Below are positions 1-11,081 of a stretch of DNA of 64,000 nucleotides, piece by piece. Each line of letters starts with the position of its first letter. Positions within the stretch are counted from its first letter, which is position 1. Source of the DNA: Blastocladiella emersonii ATCC 22665 (lineage: Eukaryota; Blastocladiomycota; Blastocladiomycetes; Blastocladiales; Blastocladiaceae); NCBI GenBank assembly GCA_025594325.1, contig JANHCV010000007.1, forward strand, positions 434,001 through 498,000. Reading direction: 5' to 3'. The position numbers were made by a program, and so were the translations under genes. The notes beneath the pieces are model-generated. The model made no database searches, was not told where the DNA came from, and was given only the letters and a program-made list of their open reading frames with translations.

Positions 1-2055
1 GGGTGGGTCGCGGTCGTGCCGAAGACGGCGGCGGCGTTCAGCGGCGTGGCCGAGCGCGCGGCGCGGTACTTCTTGACGGACGCGGTGCAGCGCGCGATCG
101 TCACGCAGTTCAGGCTCGCGCCCGCGCGGGCGGCGGTGGCTACGGGTCCGTTGCCGGTCGTGTGGTGGCGGGAGCAAGGGACTGACCGCGGCGACTTTGT
201 AGACCCGACCATGTGCCCCGCGATCCCGGCGTGCGCGTATAGCCTGAACACTCGCGTACGCTATCCTCTCCACACACCGTGGCCAATCCACTCACACCCC
301 CTCCCCGTGTAGCTCGTGTACCGCCCCGCCGCCGCTTCGGGCGCCAAGTACTCTGTGGTGTCACAGGCGATCGCCGAGACGTGGCGGAGCGTGCTGACGG
401 GGCAGTCCGTGGACCCCGCGCGCGCCATCACCGGTCTCTCGTCAACCCTCGCGTCGATCCTGTCGCTCGACGTGCTCGGCCCGCCGACAAACGTGTCGGC
501 CGACTCGGACCTCGCCCTGCTCGTCACCGGTTTGGGCCTGATCGGCCTATTCGCGGTGTTCAACACAGCGATCGCGCTGACGATCCTCAAAAAGCGCCCC
601 CGTATCCGCCGGCTCGCGCCGTCGCTCATGACGCTGATGCTGTCGGGCCTGTGTCTCGGGTACATTTCCGTGTTCGTGTACATCGGGGTCCCGACGGCCG
701 CGACATGCATCCTGCGGCCGTGGGTGCTGGGGACCGCGTTCACGGTGACGCTGGCGGCGTCCGGGTTCAAGAACTTCCGCATCTTCATCGTCGTGTGCAA
801 CCCCTACGCGAAGACGGCGAAACTCGACGACCGGCAGCTGTTCCGGTGGATCGGCGGGGTGCTCGCCGCGCTCGCGGTGCTGCTGGTCGCGTGGATGGTG
901 GCGGACCCGCCGCGGCCCATCGTCGTTGACCTGGCCACCTCGCGGTACGTGTCGTGTGGCGGGAGCGGCAACGGCGGCGCGGTGTCGACCTTCTTTCTCG
1001 TCCTCGTGTACCTGTTCATGGCGGTCCTCCTGTGCGTCAACCTGTTCGTGGCGGCCAAGACGCGGCGCGCGGGCAAGGACTACTCCGAGTCCAAGGCCAT
1101 CGGGATCTCCATCCACACGATCACGCTTCTCGCCCTCGTCACGGTGACCCTGACGGCGGTCGAAGGGCTCCCGCAGCCGTTGTATTTTACGGTGCGCGCG
1201 CTCGCGATCCTGATTGCGACGTCCGTGTTCCTCGTCTCCTTCTTCTTCCCCGTCCTCTGGCGCGAGATCAAGCCGCACCTCGGGACCTCCGCGACGCCTG
1301 GGCCAGCGACCATGGCGCTCGCCGTCGCCCCGCCCGCTCCGGCGCCGAAACCAGCACCGGCGGTGCCGGCACCTGAGCCCGCGGCGGCAGCCCTCGTCAA
1401 GGCCGACCCGTCGCTCTCGCACGTCACGGTTCCACAGCCCGACTCGGCATCGGCCCTCGCCGCGCAACTCACCCCGCTCCCGCCCACGGTCCCGCGGCGC
1501 CGCGGGTCCGTCTTCTCGGCGCTCCCGACGTCCATCGACACGGCGACCGCGGCCACGGCGGCCGTGATCGAGGGCGCGCTGACGGCAAGGCGCGGGAAAT
1601 CCGCGCTGCGCCTACAACTCGCGCCGTGGTCCGCGGTGCGGGCCGTGTTCATCCCCTCGCTCCGCATCCTGACGCTCATCTACCTCAGCGACCCGGACGC
1701 GGCGGCCGACGCGATGGGCGTGCTCGACGCGGCCGTGGTGCCGCTGGACAAGGTGACGGGCGTGTACCTGCAGGAGGAGGAGGTGGACGAGGATGATGAG
1801 GCCGAGGGCGGCGGCGCGGCGGGGGGAGGTGGGGAGCCGCAGTCGGTCCTGGTCTCGTTCGTCCTCGACGCGAAACCGTACATGTACGAGGTCATGGCCG
1901 CGCACCCGGCCGCGGTGCTCGGGTGGGCCGAGGCGATCAATGCGGTGCGTGCCGGGAGCAGGAAGGTCGAGGCCAAGGGCGCGCCAGGCGCTGCGGGCGC
2001 GGGCGGGAAGGGCAAGGAGAAGCAGAAGCGGATTGTGGGGAGTCGCGCCGAGTAG
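1..2055 (+). CDS. Class C-type 7TM receptor with solute-binding ectodomain and PH-like tail (5' truncated)
   Basis: Probable plasma-membrane chemoreceptor. The reading frame is open from base 1 and continues after a likely phase-0 intron at about 199-312 (weak donor GTAGAC, acceptor CGTGTAG). The first segment and the start of the second (AIAETWRSVLTGQ, near 370-410) resemble the C-terminal helices of bacterial extracellular solute-binding proteins. Seven hydrophobic helices follow, between about 500 and 1260. Class C hallmarks are a Cys opening helix 3 (TCILRPWVLG) and a partner Cys in the second extracellular loop (YVSCGG). After a Pro/Ala-rich linker, about 1570-1960 encodes a PH-like region split by an acidic insert and ending in a Trp-containing helix (VLGWAEAINAV). 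The N-terminus lies off the window. A paralogue with the same layout sits at the opposite end. The domain calls come from pattern recognition; the ligand is unknown. Confidence 0.75.
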
Positions 2056-2275
2056 AGTCGGAGGCGAATAGATTTGGTTTCTGTCGTCAACTTGGCCACG
2101 GCCATGGGCATGACCATCACTCGCGCGGCCGTGGCCATGGCCGCCTCGCGCATGATCTCAAAAGAGCCCGCGTCGCACATTCTTTCAACAGAGCCAGCAG
2201 TGACGATTGAAAATAGGTTCATTTGATCAAGGGTGAGATATACAAGGGGAGGGGTACAATCAAATCAAGTCAACG

Positions 2276-4303
2276 TCACTCAGACGCCTTGGCCGTCGCG
2301 GCCGCGGGTGCGCCGCCGCCCGTCGCGCCACGGATCCCCGGCGGCGCCGAACTCAGCGCGGCAGCCGCAGCGGCGTAGCTGGAGAACGACGCCGAGTACG
2401 ACGGCGTCGTCGTCCCCACCCCCGCCCCCGCTCCCTGGGCCCCACTCGCAGCCGCTCCACTCGGCGCCGGCGGCTGGATCCCGGCCGCCGCCGCAATCGC
2501 CGCGTACCGCGCGGCCGCGGCCGCGCGATCATGCCCGTCGCGGTCCACGAGCAGCCCGCGGAGCCACGCGACCTCGGTCTCGAGCTCCTTGACGCGGCGG
2601 TCGAGCTGGTCGTTGCGCGCGGCGAGCTCGGCCGCGTTCTTCTCGAGGGCCTGCTCGCGCGCCTTCTTGCGCAGGCGGAACCGCGCAGACGCGGCCGTGT
2701 TGCGGCGGCGCTTGTCCTCTTCGGGGTCGGCGGGCTTGCCCGACTTGTCGAGGGAGGCGGGGCGAGGGTGGCCGTCGTCGTCGGCGTGGTCGGCGTCGTC
2801 GTCCGAGTGGTGGTGGTGGTCGAGGTCTGCGTCGGGCGCGGGCGCTGGGGCGACGGGCGCGGGGGCGCGCTTCTCGGACGCCGCGTCGGTGGCGTCCTTG
2901 GCCTTTTTGGCCGACTTGCCGGCCGTGGACGTCGACGCGCGCTTGCGCTTATTCGACGCCGCCGCAGCGGGTTCCGGTGCCGGCGTTGGTGGCACCGCGG
3001 CTGGCTCGAGCGGGCGCACGGGTGCCGGAGCAAGTACTGGCGCAGCGGCGGGACGCGGAATAATGGCCGAGAGCGCCGACGAGGGAGCGTTGGCGGCGAG
3101 GCGCGACGCGAGCGACGTGTCCGACGAAGCAACGGAGATCGGGTGCGGGGTACTCGACGGCGAGGACTCGGAGGAAGAGGAGGAAGAGGGCAGCGGAGGG
3201 AAGTTGAAGAGCGGCGGGAGCGAGCTCGTCGATGCCGCCGCCGATGGTACCGGTGCAGGCGCAGCGGGCGGAGGCGGGGCAATGGACGCGGTGCCGAGGT
3301 GCGCGGCGGGACCCAGGAGCGAGGTGGCGAGGCTCGACGGCGGCGGGACCGGTGCAGCGGCCACTACCGGCGCGGGTGCGGGCGGTGCAGGCGGCGCCGG
3401 AGGACCAGGCGGCGGCCCGCCGACCTGGGCGACCTGGACGGGGACCATGACCGTGTGCCCCGTCGACGACTGCTGCAGCATGTAGGCGGCGCCATTGGGA
3501 CCAAAGACGATCTGCGGGCCCGCGGGCGGTGCCGGTGCCGGCTGAGCCGCGGCTGCGTAGGGCGGGATGGGCTGCGGCGGGTGCGGATGCTGCTGGTAGT
3601 GCGAGGGGAGGTAGTGGTGGTGCGGCTGCGGGAGCGGGGCGGGCGTCGGCGCCGTTGCCGCGTAGGGCGGAAGCTGCGGCAGGAGCTGCTGGTGAAGGCT
3701 GCCGCTCACGGGCTGCGGCGCCTGCTGGGGCTGCGACTGCGGCGGCGGCGGCTGAGGGCGCTGGTAGACGAGCGGCTGCTGCTGCTGCTGGTGCGGGAGC
3801 TGCTGCGAGTGCGGGACGAGGGCAAAGTTCGGGTACGCGGTGGACGAGGACGACGAGGCGGCGGCGTCCTTGGCCTGCAGCAGGCCGGCGCGGGCCATGA
3901 AGCTGTCGATGATGCCCTCGGAAAGCGGCGGGAGGCCGGGGTGCCCGGGCGGTGCCGGCGGCGCGTCGAGCGAGTTGAACTGGGTGTTGGCAAAGGCATT
4001 GGCGGCGGCGGACGAGGAAGAAGAGGGAGCGGCCGACGAGGTGGGCGGGGCCGGGCCGGCGGCGAGCAGATCGTCGGCGAACGTGAACTGGGCCTCGGAG
4101 AAGAAGGCGAGCTGCTCGTTGAGCTGCTCGGCCGACAGCGGCGGCAGGCCGTCGTCGTCGTCGGGCAGGTCGAGCAGCGCCGACAGCTGGTAGTCGGCCG
4201 CGAGGTTTGTCGGTTGCGGTTGCGGCGGTTGCTGCTGGCCCTGCTGCTGCTGCTGGCCGTTGCCGGCGGCAAAGTGGTGGTGGTTGCCGTTGAACGAGGC
4301 CAT
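2276..4303 (-). CDS. bZIP transcription factor, CYS3/Met4-like
   Basis: Predicted nuclear DNA-binding regulator of 675 residues. Most of the chain is low-complexity: poly-Q near the N-terminus, then long Pro/Ala/Ser/Gln stretches typical of activation domains. The bZIP lies at roughly residues 530-592: basic region RRRNTAASARFRLRKK, then a zipper with Leu every seventh residue (EQALEKNAAELAARNDQL and onward to VAWL). The NTAASARFR motif is characteristic of the fungal CYS3/Met-type group that controls sulfur assimilation; assignment to that pathway is inference. The start is taken at 4303 (MASFNGNHHHF), where the coding-like Gln-rich sequence begins. The open frame extends upstream to 4846, but that part has intergenic character and overlaps the divergent neighbour. 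No intron is needed. Confidence 0.85.
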   Translation of the reverse strand: MASFNGNHHHFAAGNGQQQQQGQQQPPQPQPTNLAADYQLSALLDLPDDDDGLPPLSAEQLNEQLAFFSEAQFTFADDLLAAGPAPPTSSAAPSSSSSAAANAFANTQFNSLDAPPAPPGHPGLPPLSEGIIDSFMARAGLLQAKDAAASSSSSTAYPNFALVPHSQQLPHQQQQQPLVYQRPQPPPPQSQPQQAPQPVSGSLHQQLLPQLPPYAATAPTPAPLPQPHHHYLPSHYQQHPHPPQPIPPYAAAAQPAPAPPAGPQIVFGPNGAAYMLQQSSTGHTVMVPVQVAQVGGPPPGPPAPPAPPAPAPVVAAAPVPPPSSLATSLLGPAAHLGTASIAPPPPAAPAPVPSAAASTSSLPPLFNFPPLPSSSSSSESSPSSTPHPISVASSDTSLASRLAANAPSSALSAIIPRPAAAPVLAPAPVRPLEPAAVPPTPAPEPAAAASNKRKRASTSTAGKSAKKAKDATDAASEKRAPAPVAPAPAPDADLDHHHHSDDDADHADDDGHPRPASLDKSGKPADPEEDKRRRNTAASARFRLRKKAREQALEKNAAELAARNDQLDRRVKELETEVAWLRGLLVDRDGHDRAAAAARYAAIAAAAGIQPPAPSGAAASGAQGAGAGVGTTTPSYSASFSSYAAAAAALSSAPPGIRGATGGGAPAAATAKASE

Positions 4304-4789
4304 GGTGGTGTCGCGCGATGGAGGGCGGGAGAAGGTGCAAGGATGGCGCGAGTCGAGGAAGAAGAGGGGGAGCGGCGCCTCAAGAGGGGCTGGTGCGGGC
4401 TGCGGCGATGGCGGCGGCGAGGGCGCGCGTAGCGTAACGTGTTGAGGCGACGACGGGAGGTCGGGAGAGCGGTAGCACGGTGCAATCGATGGTCGCGGTC
4501 GCGGTGCACCGAGTCGCGCGTGGAGGGGAGTGCGGCGCGAGGACGGCTTAATCGCAGCCGTGGTCGGCCGACCCGCCGCCTTAGTCACGCCGATGCGGGA
4601 TGGCGCCATCCCACGTGCGACCTGCAGCGCCACGGCCCGCTGAATTCGCCGTCGCGTCAGATAATCGCGCACGTGCGCGGTGGCATCACTCCGGGTCCCA
4701 CGCGCCGCTCGGCTCGTGACTTCCGCCGACGCGAGCACTGTTCGTGACTGAGCGATCGGCGACGCCCTCTCTCCCCACGCACACACACC
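4304..4789. other. Divergent intergenic region between the bZIP and tail-anchored genes
   Basis: A 486-bp stretch separates two genes transcribed away from each other and presumably holds both promoters. No clear TATA box or repeat was seen. Open frames crossing it are extensions of the flanking genes on the other strand and are not supported as coding. Confidence 0.5.
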
Positions 4790-5767
4790 ATGACCGATAC
4801 AATGAATGCTACTACGACAGACACCATGAACCCACCACCAGCTCATGAAGAGCCCGTCACCGTCTTCGACGAGACGGCCGAGGCCGTGTCCCGCGCGCGC
4901 GACCTGTACCAGGCGGGCGACCTGAACGCGGCGCTGGCCCTCGTCACGCCCATTGCCGCCGCCGCGCGCCCGCCCGTCACGCCCGCCCAGCGCGCCGCCT
5001 GGCCCCTCTTCTTCGCCTGCACCGCCCAGGCCGGCGTCGCCATCTCCGAGGACGACTTCCGCGCTGCCCGCGACGAGACGTTACTCCCGCTACTGTACGC
5101 TTCGTCACTTGTTCACTGATCCCGATCGAAGCTCACCCCACAAGACAGCCTCCTCAACCGCTCCGCCGAAGCCCAGATCGACCTGCTCGACCGCATCATC
5201 CCGTCGCTGTGCGACCTGCGCACGCGCCTCGAGGCCGCCGAGGTCTGGACCGCCCGCGTCACGTCGCTCGCGCGCCCCGCCGCCGAGGCCGCCGTCGCGC
5301 GCGCCGCCGCCGAGTGGCTCGACGACGCCGACCGCGTCCGAATCCTCGCCACCATCGCCGAGATCACGCCCTCTACCGAAAAGACCGCGGCGCTCGCTCC
5401 GGTCCCGCCAACGGCCGCTGCCGCGCTTGACCGCGCCATCACGCCGCTTGAACCGAGTTCGGGTACCGCGGGCACCGTCTCGCCAGCGGCCCCGCGCTCG
5501 CCGCGCCGCCGCCACGGCCGCCCGTCCGTCGACGTGGCCGTCGACCGCCTCATGGACCTGCTGCGCCAGTTCCTCGCCCGCGCGACGGCGGCGATGCAGT
5601 CGCACCTCGGGATCCCCGAACGCCACGCGCGGCTCGCGGCCTCGTGGACCCTGACGTCGCTCGTTGTCGCGCTGTTCGCGTGGTTCTTGAACCGCCGCAA
5701 CCGCCAGATTTTGGGACTGGTTGCGCGGGTCAATGGGTGGGTCCAGTCGCACATGTCGCTCGTATAG
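4790..5767 (+). CDS. Predicted tail-anchored protein of unknown function
   Basis: Two exons: 4790-5094 and 5149-5767, joined by a 54-nt phase-2 intron (donor GTACGC, acceptor AGACAG), giving about 307 residues. The N-terminal part (ARDLYQAGDLNAALALVTPI and onward) is helical and TPR-like. The C-terminus has one hydrophobic segment (LTSLVVALFAWFLNRRNRQ) followed by a short basic tail, with no signal peptide, so it is probably a tail-anchored protein of the ER, peroxisome or outer mitochondrial membrane. A helical cytosolic domain plus a C-terminal anchor recalls Pex26/Pex15-type proteins, but no diagnostic motif was found and the family is not assigned. An earlier in-frame stop at 5117-5119 is avoided only by splicing. 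Confidence 0.6.
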
Positions 5768-5805
5768 TGGAATAGATGCGCTAGCTAGTTTTGTATTGTT
5801 CCGGG

Positions 5806-8800
5806 TTACCGTGTCAACGGCCGCACCTCGACCGCCCGCGGATCCCTTGCCCGCGCTGCCGCCGCTTCCGCGTCCGCGGACCCTGGCCGCGCACCCGCAG
5901 CTTCGTCCTCCTCGCCGCTCTCCTCCTCGACGATCCCCATGGACTCCTGCCACGCCCGCAGCCGCTGCGCCTCGAGCGCTTCCGACAACGACGAATCGCC
6001 ATCATCATCATCATCGTCATCGTCATCGTCGTCGACCGCCTCCTCCTCGTAGTCGCCAAACTCGTGCCGCCGGTGACTGTGGCTGCCGTGATGCGCGCCA
6101 GCGGTGTTGGTCCACGCCGGCCGCGTCGCATGATGGGCGGTCGCGTCGCCGACCACGATTGACGGCGCGTCGTGCACGGATTCGAGGCTGTCGTCGACGA
6201 CGGGCTGGTCCTCGACGAAGATCGAGATGCGGGACGTCGACATGGCCGCCGCGGGGGTCCGCGCGGTGGGCGCGTGAATGGTCTCGGCGCCGCCGGCGAC
6301 GCTGCCCGTGCTCGTGACCGAGTCGCGCGACCGCTGCGGGCGCGACGCGTAGTGGTTGACGGGCACGCTGCGGCGGGCCGAGGACGGGGGCATCGGGAAC
6401 TCGTCGCTATCGGAATCCGAATCGTCGTCGGCGACCTGCTCGCTGCTGCCGGGGTCGATCATGACGACGGGCCCCGTGCGCGCGTTGATGGCGAGCGACG
6501 ACCCGCTGCTGCCCGTCGGGCTCGCCGCCGACGAGTCGAGGTGTGTCGCGGACCGGACCGAGAGCGACGGCTTGTACACCTGCACCGGGTGGTGGTGGTG
6601 TGCGAGCGCGGGCGTGCTGGACGCGGACATGAGCGAGACGGCCGCGGGGCCCGGCGCGAGCGCGTCGGACGTGGACGCGGGTGGGACCGAGATGACGATC
6701 CCCGCGGCCGCCCCACCACCGCTCAAGTCGTCGTCGTCGTCGTCAAACTCCGAGTACTCGCTCTCCCACGTGAGCCGGCGCACGCGCTCCTCCTCCTCGG
6801 CCGCAAAGTCGCGCGCGTCCTCGTCCCCCTCCTCGTCCTCGTCATCCTCGTCGTCGAGCATCGTCTCGTCGTCTCCGAGAACGCGAGGCCCCGCCGAATC
6901 GTCGCCCGGGAGTTCCGAATCACCCCCACCTTGGCCGTAGTTGAGCTCCATGACACTCCCGCCGGGCGTATCGATCCCGGCGCCGCGGAACCCGTACAGG
7001 TGCATGTTGGACCCGAGCGCGGGCGACCCGTCGATGCGCATCAGCCCGCTGCCGCGCCGCGGCGCGTCCTCGTCGCCGTCTTCCGAATCGCTGTCGCTGT
7101 CCGAGTCATCGTCCCGCGCGACGAACACGGCCGGCGGCGGCGGGCGGAGGTACTCGCTGCCGCCGCTCGGCGACCCGCCGCCCAGGGACCCGCGCCGGCT
7201 CCCGCTACGGCTACCCGAGGGCGACACCGCGCGGCCGTACCCGCCATTCGCCGCGTGCTGCGGCGACAGCGAGGTCGGGGACTGCGGGCGCGACGAGTCG
7301 TCGAAATGCCCGACGCTGCGGAACGCCACGGGCCGCGCGGTCGGGATCGCGAGGAGCGCATCCCCCGAAGCCGCGGGGACCGGGTCCGTCGCGGTCCGCT
7401 GCGGCCGCTCGGTCGCCGACCGGTCCCACGCGGCTTCGGGCGACAGGAACGTCGCGGAGCCGCGGCGCGAGCGTGAGGTGGGTGCGGGGGAGGGCGCGAT
7501 GTTGGCCGACGAGCCCGAGTCGTTGGACGTGTCGTTGCCGCCCGACAGGGCCATCTGCGACTGCGACTCGCGCTCGGGCGCGGTCGACGGGCGTTGTGGG
7601 AGGTCGTCTACACACACACGGGTCAGCTACGGGCGTGGGCCGATCGCGCGAAGAAAGACGTACCCGGCTGCGCGACACTCGGCATACTCTGCGCGCGCCG
7701 TCCGCGCCGCCGGCCCGTGAGGCTCTGGATGCTGTTGGAGAGGCGGCGAAACTGCTTCTTGATGCGGTCGAGGAGCCCGTGGGTGACGGCGTCGCGGACC
7801 TCGGCCTCGGTGACCTGGACCGTCTCGTAGTGGATCGGGTCCGTCTCACGCAACCACCGCGCGACCTCGGCCTCGCCACCCAGATCGCGCGTCGTCCACG
7901 GGTGCTTCTTGATCTGCGCGAGCGTGAACCGCGTGTCCGGGTTCTTGTCGAGGATCCCGCGGAACAGGTCCTCGAGGTCGCGGTCGAGCGGCGGCGACGG
8001 CGGGAACGTGAGCGGCTGCACCGGGATCTTCTCGAACAGCTCAAACTCGCTGTCGGCGACGAACGGGCACACGCCAAAGTACAGGCAGTACAGCGTCACC
8101 CCCACCGCCCACACGTCAATGGCTTTCGTGACGGCCGGCGGACCGCCCGACCCGCGCCGACCGGACCCGTCGTCGTCGCTGCCCACGTCGCCGACCCCGC
8201 CGAGAACGCACAGCTCGGGCGCGAAGAAGGCCGGCGAACCCGCTGTCTTGCCGAGCTCCTCGGCGTCCTCCTCGGTGCCCTCGGCGTCGGCCGGCTCGCC
8301 ACTGCCTCCGCTGCCGTCCTTTTTGCTCCGCTTGAACGCGAGCGCGATCGCGCTGAGGTTGATCGACGACCGCCGCTTCGCGATGGCCTTCTGCTCGCGG
8401 CGGAACTGGCGGCGCGAGAAGTGCGAGACGCCGAAATCAGATACCTTGACGGTGCCGTCGACGGCGCGCAGCAGGTTCGCCGGCTTGATGTCGCGGTGGA
8501 TGATCCCCTGCGTGTGCAGGTACTCGATCCCGACGACCACGTCGCGGAAGATGTGGCGGCACTCGGCTTCCGACAGCGCGGGGGTGCCTTCCGAGAGCAG
8601 CTCGGACCGCGAGTCGGCGAGACCTAGGCGCGATCCGCCGAACACCATGCTCCCGTTCACGCTGCTCCCGCCTGCGGGGCCCGTGCCGTGGCTCGGCGGC
8701 GCGCCGCCGGCCGACGCGCGGGAGGTCGGCAGCGAGTCGTTCGAGTTGGCGCCCGACCCCGCGGAGCCCGGGTACTGCCGCTTCCACTTGATCTCGCCGC

Positions 8801-10390
8801 CCGCCAGGTACTCGAGCACCATGTACACCTTGTCGCTGGCCGGGTCGTCGATCACCTCGAACAGCTGGACCACGTTCGGATGGATGCACTTTTTCATGAT
8901 GGCGATCTCGCGCCGGATCTTCTCGAGCTGCGGGGAGACCGGTGGGGACCCGCCGTGCTGCTGCATCCGGCTCACGTTCGACAGGCCCAGACGCCGCGTG
9001 CGCGTCGTCTTGCGGATGATTTTCATGGCCTAGATTTCGGGCGGGTGGTCAGTAGGCGCGGTGAGCGCAAATGCCCGAAGTGACGTACGAAAAGCTCCCC
9101 CGTCTCGGTATGCCGCGCGAGCTTGACCTTACCGTGGACCCCGCGGCCGAGCTCCTGCAGGATCATGTAGTGGTTGATGCACTTGAACCCGGACACGTCG
9201 TCAATCGACTTGACCAGCGCGTGCGTCTCGATGACGGGCGACCCGCGGTGCATCGAGCTGACGCTCCCCGGCGACTCGCTCCGCATCGACAGCGAGTGCA
9301 TGGACCCCGCCGGCGACCCCGCGGGTACCGCCATGGTCGCCGTCGACGCGTACGCGGACCCGGCGCCCGACGAGCCCGTCAGGATGGACAGGGAACCGCC
9401 CGATGTCCGATGCGACGGCGGCGTCTGTGCCGGCGCGCCGCCGGGGCCGAGGTAGCCCATCGACGAGGTCGGGGAGAGCAGCGTCGTAGACCCGTACGGC
9501 GACAGCAGGTTGGTCGACCCGTGCGGCGACAGCAGGTTCATCGAGGCCGCGGGGGAGAGGAACTGCGTCGACTCGCCGCGGTACCCAGCACCCGTGCGGC
9601 CCAGCGGCGTGCCGACGCTCGGCCACGCCCCACTGCTGTGTGACGACGCGGTGCCGCCGGACCCCATACTCCCCGCGCTCCCACCGCCGACGCCGAGCGC
9701 GGGGACCCCGATCGACAGCCCGTTCTCGTCGGCCGTCAGCATCCCGTTGCTGCTCGCCATGGACGCGGCCGACGACGCGGTGGTGACGGCGAGCCGCGGG
9801 TTCCCCGGCAGGCCGAGCGTCGACGACCCGCCGATGCTCATCTGGCTATGCTGCGTCGACGAGCCGGGCGACAGGCCCGAGCTCCCCCCGCCACCGCCAG
9901 AGGGGGACAGCGCCCACGCCGAAGCGGACGTCGACGACGCGCCGCCGTTGCTCGGCGACGCCGACTTGCTGAGCGACAGGCGGAACAAAGACCGCGCGGA
10001 TTTCGCGCGGCCCAGCGGGACCCCCGCGGGCGCGAGCCGCGGCGGCGTCGCGGTGCCGGCCGGGGATACATCGAGGGTCGGCGTGATCGGTGGAGACGGT
10101 GGTGGTGGCTCGGTGAGCGCTGGAACGCGGAGTGGTGGTGATTGAGGTTGAAGCGGCGGAGACACGGACAGCGACGAGCGGCTGCCGCTGTTCCGGCTGC
10201 CGGCGCGGAACAGACGCGGGGTGGACGAGGCGGCGGCGTCGGCCGACGTCGGGCGGCGCGGCGGCGAGGCCGCGGGTTGTTGGTCGGCGGTGGTCGTTGG
10301 TGGTGTGGGTGGCGGCGGAGTCGAGGAGCCCGAGCTAGAGGACAGCAGCTTGGTGCTGCCGCCGAAGCGAAAGTGCGGCGACGGGCCCAT
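5806..10390 (-). CDS. CaMKK/Ssp1/Tos3-type serine/threonine kinase with long disordered extensions
   Basis: Three exons on the minus strand: 10390-9089, 9029-7664 and 7607-5806. Introns of 59 nt (GTACGT...ATCTAG, phase 0) and 56 nt (GTACGT...GTGTAG, phase 1) give about 1489 residues. Residues 1-400 are Ser/Gly/Pro-rich. The kinase domain starts at the Gly loop LGRGVHGKV, with catalytic Lys in AMKII (about 437), HRDIKPANLL (Asp about 614), DFG (about 632) and AGSPAFFAPEL. GRGVHGKVKLAR, REIAIMKKCIHPNVV and GGEIKWK mark the CaMKK/Ssp1/Elm1-Tos3-Sak1 family, which phosphorylates AMPK/Snf1-type kinases. There are inserts after GGEIKWK and inside the activation segment. The last exon adds about 600 acidic, Ser-rich residues with poly-Asp runs. 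Splicing removes the stop that would otherwise end the protein at 7623. Confidence 0.85.
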
Positions 10391-11081
10391 GGTCGGGTTG
10401 GCGGTCGGCGATCCAGTGCACCGAGTCGCGCCGGGATTAATGCGGGTGGTTGATATCGTAGCGATGGAGGGGGGCGCGGGTGAGCGAGAGGGAGCTGGTG
10501 AGGGGAGGATAACCGTGGAGCCGGAGAGAGCAGCACTAAAGGGCGTCCCCCACGCCCGCCTGAGATATCTTGCGTGCGTGCGGGCGGTATTCGGGGACCC
10601 GTCCGGCCGCGATACATGGCGTATGAGGTGCGGGACACACGCGCACGTGCGCGCGAACAACGCGTCGCGGCGCGGTGAGGCGCGGCGAGGGCGGGCCTGC
10701 CGCTCGCTTCACCTCTCCGACGCTCTTGATCGAGGACGAAGCCAGAGGTACCTCTGACGAAGCCCGCCCCTCCGAAACCACGCGATGGAGCTCTCAACTG
10801 AGCTGTCAACTTGCTAGACGGAGGGAGCTCGCAAGTACTGGACCCGCGGGCGCGTGAGCGTGGACTTCGGACCCTGACCGAGTCGCCGTGGAGACAGTCC
10901 ACAGACCTCGATGATCATGGTTCAGGAAATGGAGTGAGACGCTTCAAACCGCGTCGAAAAATCACGCCAGGCCCGTGTGATGCCAAGGAAGCGACAGTAG
11001 AGAGAGGCCAGTAAGCGGTCCGGGACGTATCAAGCCGGCCGCCGCTCCCACGCTTCCTCTCTCCCCTTAAGCCCCACTATC
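10391..11081. other. Divergent intergenic region
   Basis: A 691-bp stretch lies between the kinase gene (-) and the first DUF4470 gene (+). Open frames crossing it are upstream extensions without a supported start. I see no RNA gene, repeat or clear core promoter motif. Confidence 0.5.

Noticed and set aside
2531-4432. 633-codon plus-strand open frame over the bZIP gene
   Set aside because: Antisense shadow of GC-rich coding sequence; Arg/Gly-rich with no motif, while the minus strand has a clear bZIP.
6000-6050. CAT/CGT microsatellite as a regulatory repeat
   Set aside because: It encodes the poly-Asp run of the kinase tail, so coding use explains it.
6172-7476. 434-codon plus-strand frame antisense to the kinase tail
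   Set aside because: Arg-rich composition and no homology; shadow.
5806-7617. Separate acidic-protein gene downstream of the kinase
   Set aside because: A GTACGT...GTGTAG intron of 56 nt joins it in phase to the kinase exon, and its apparent start codon lies inside that intron.
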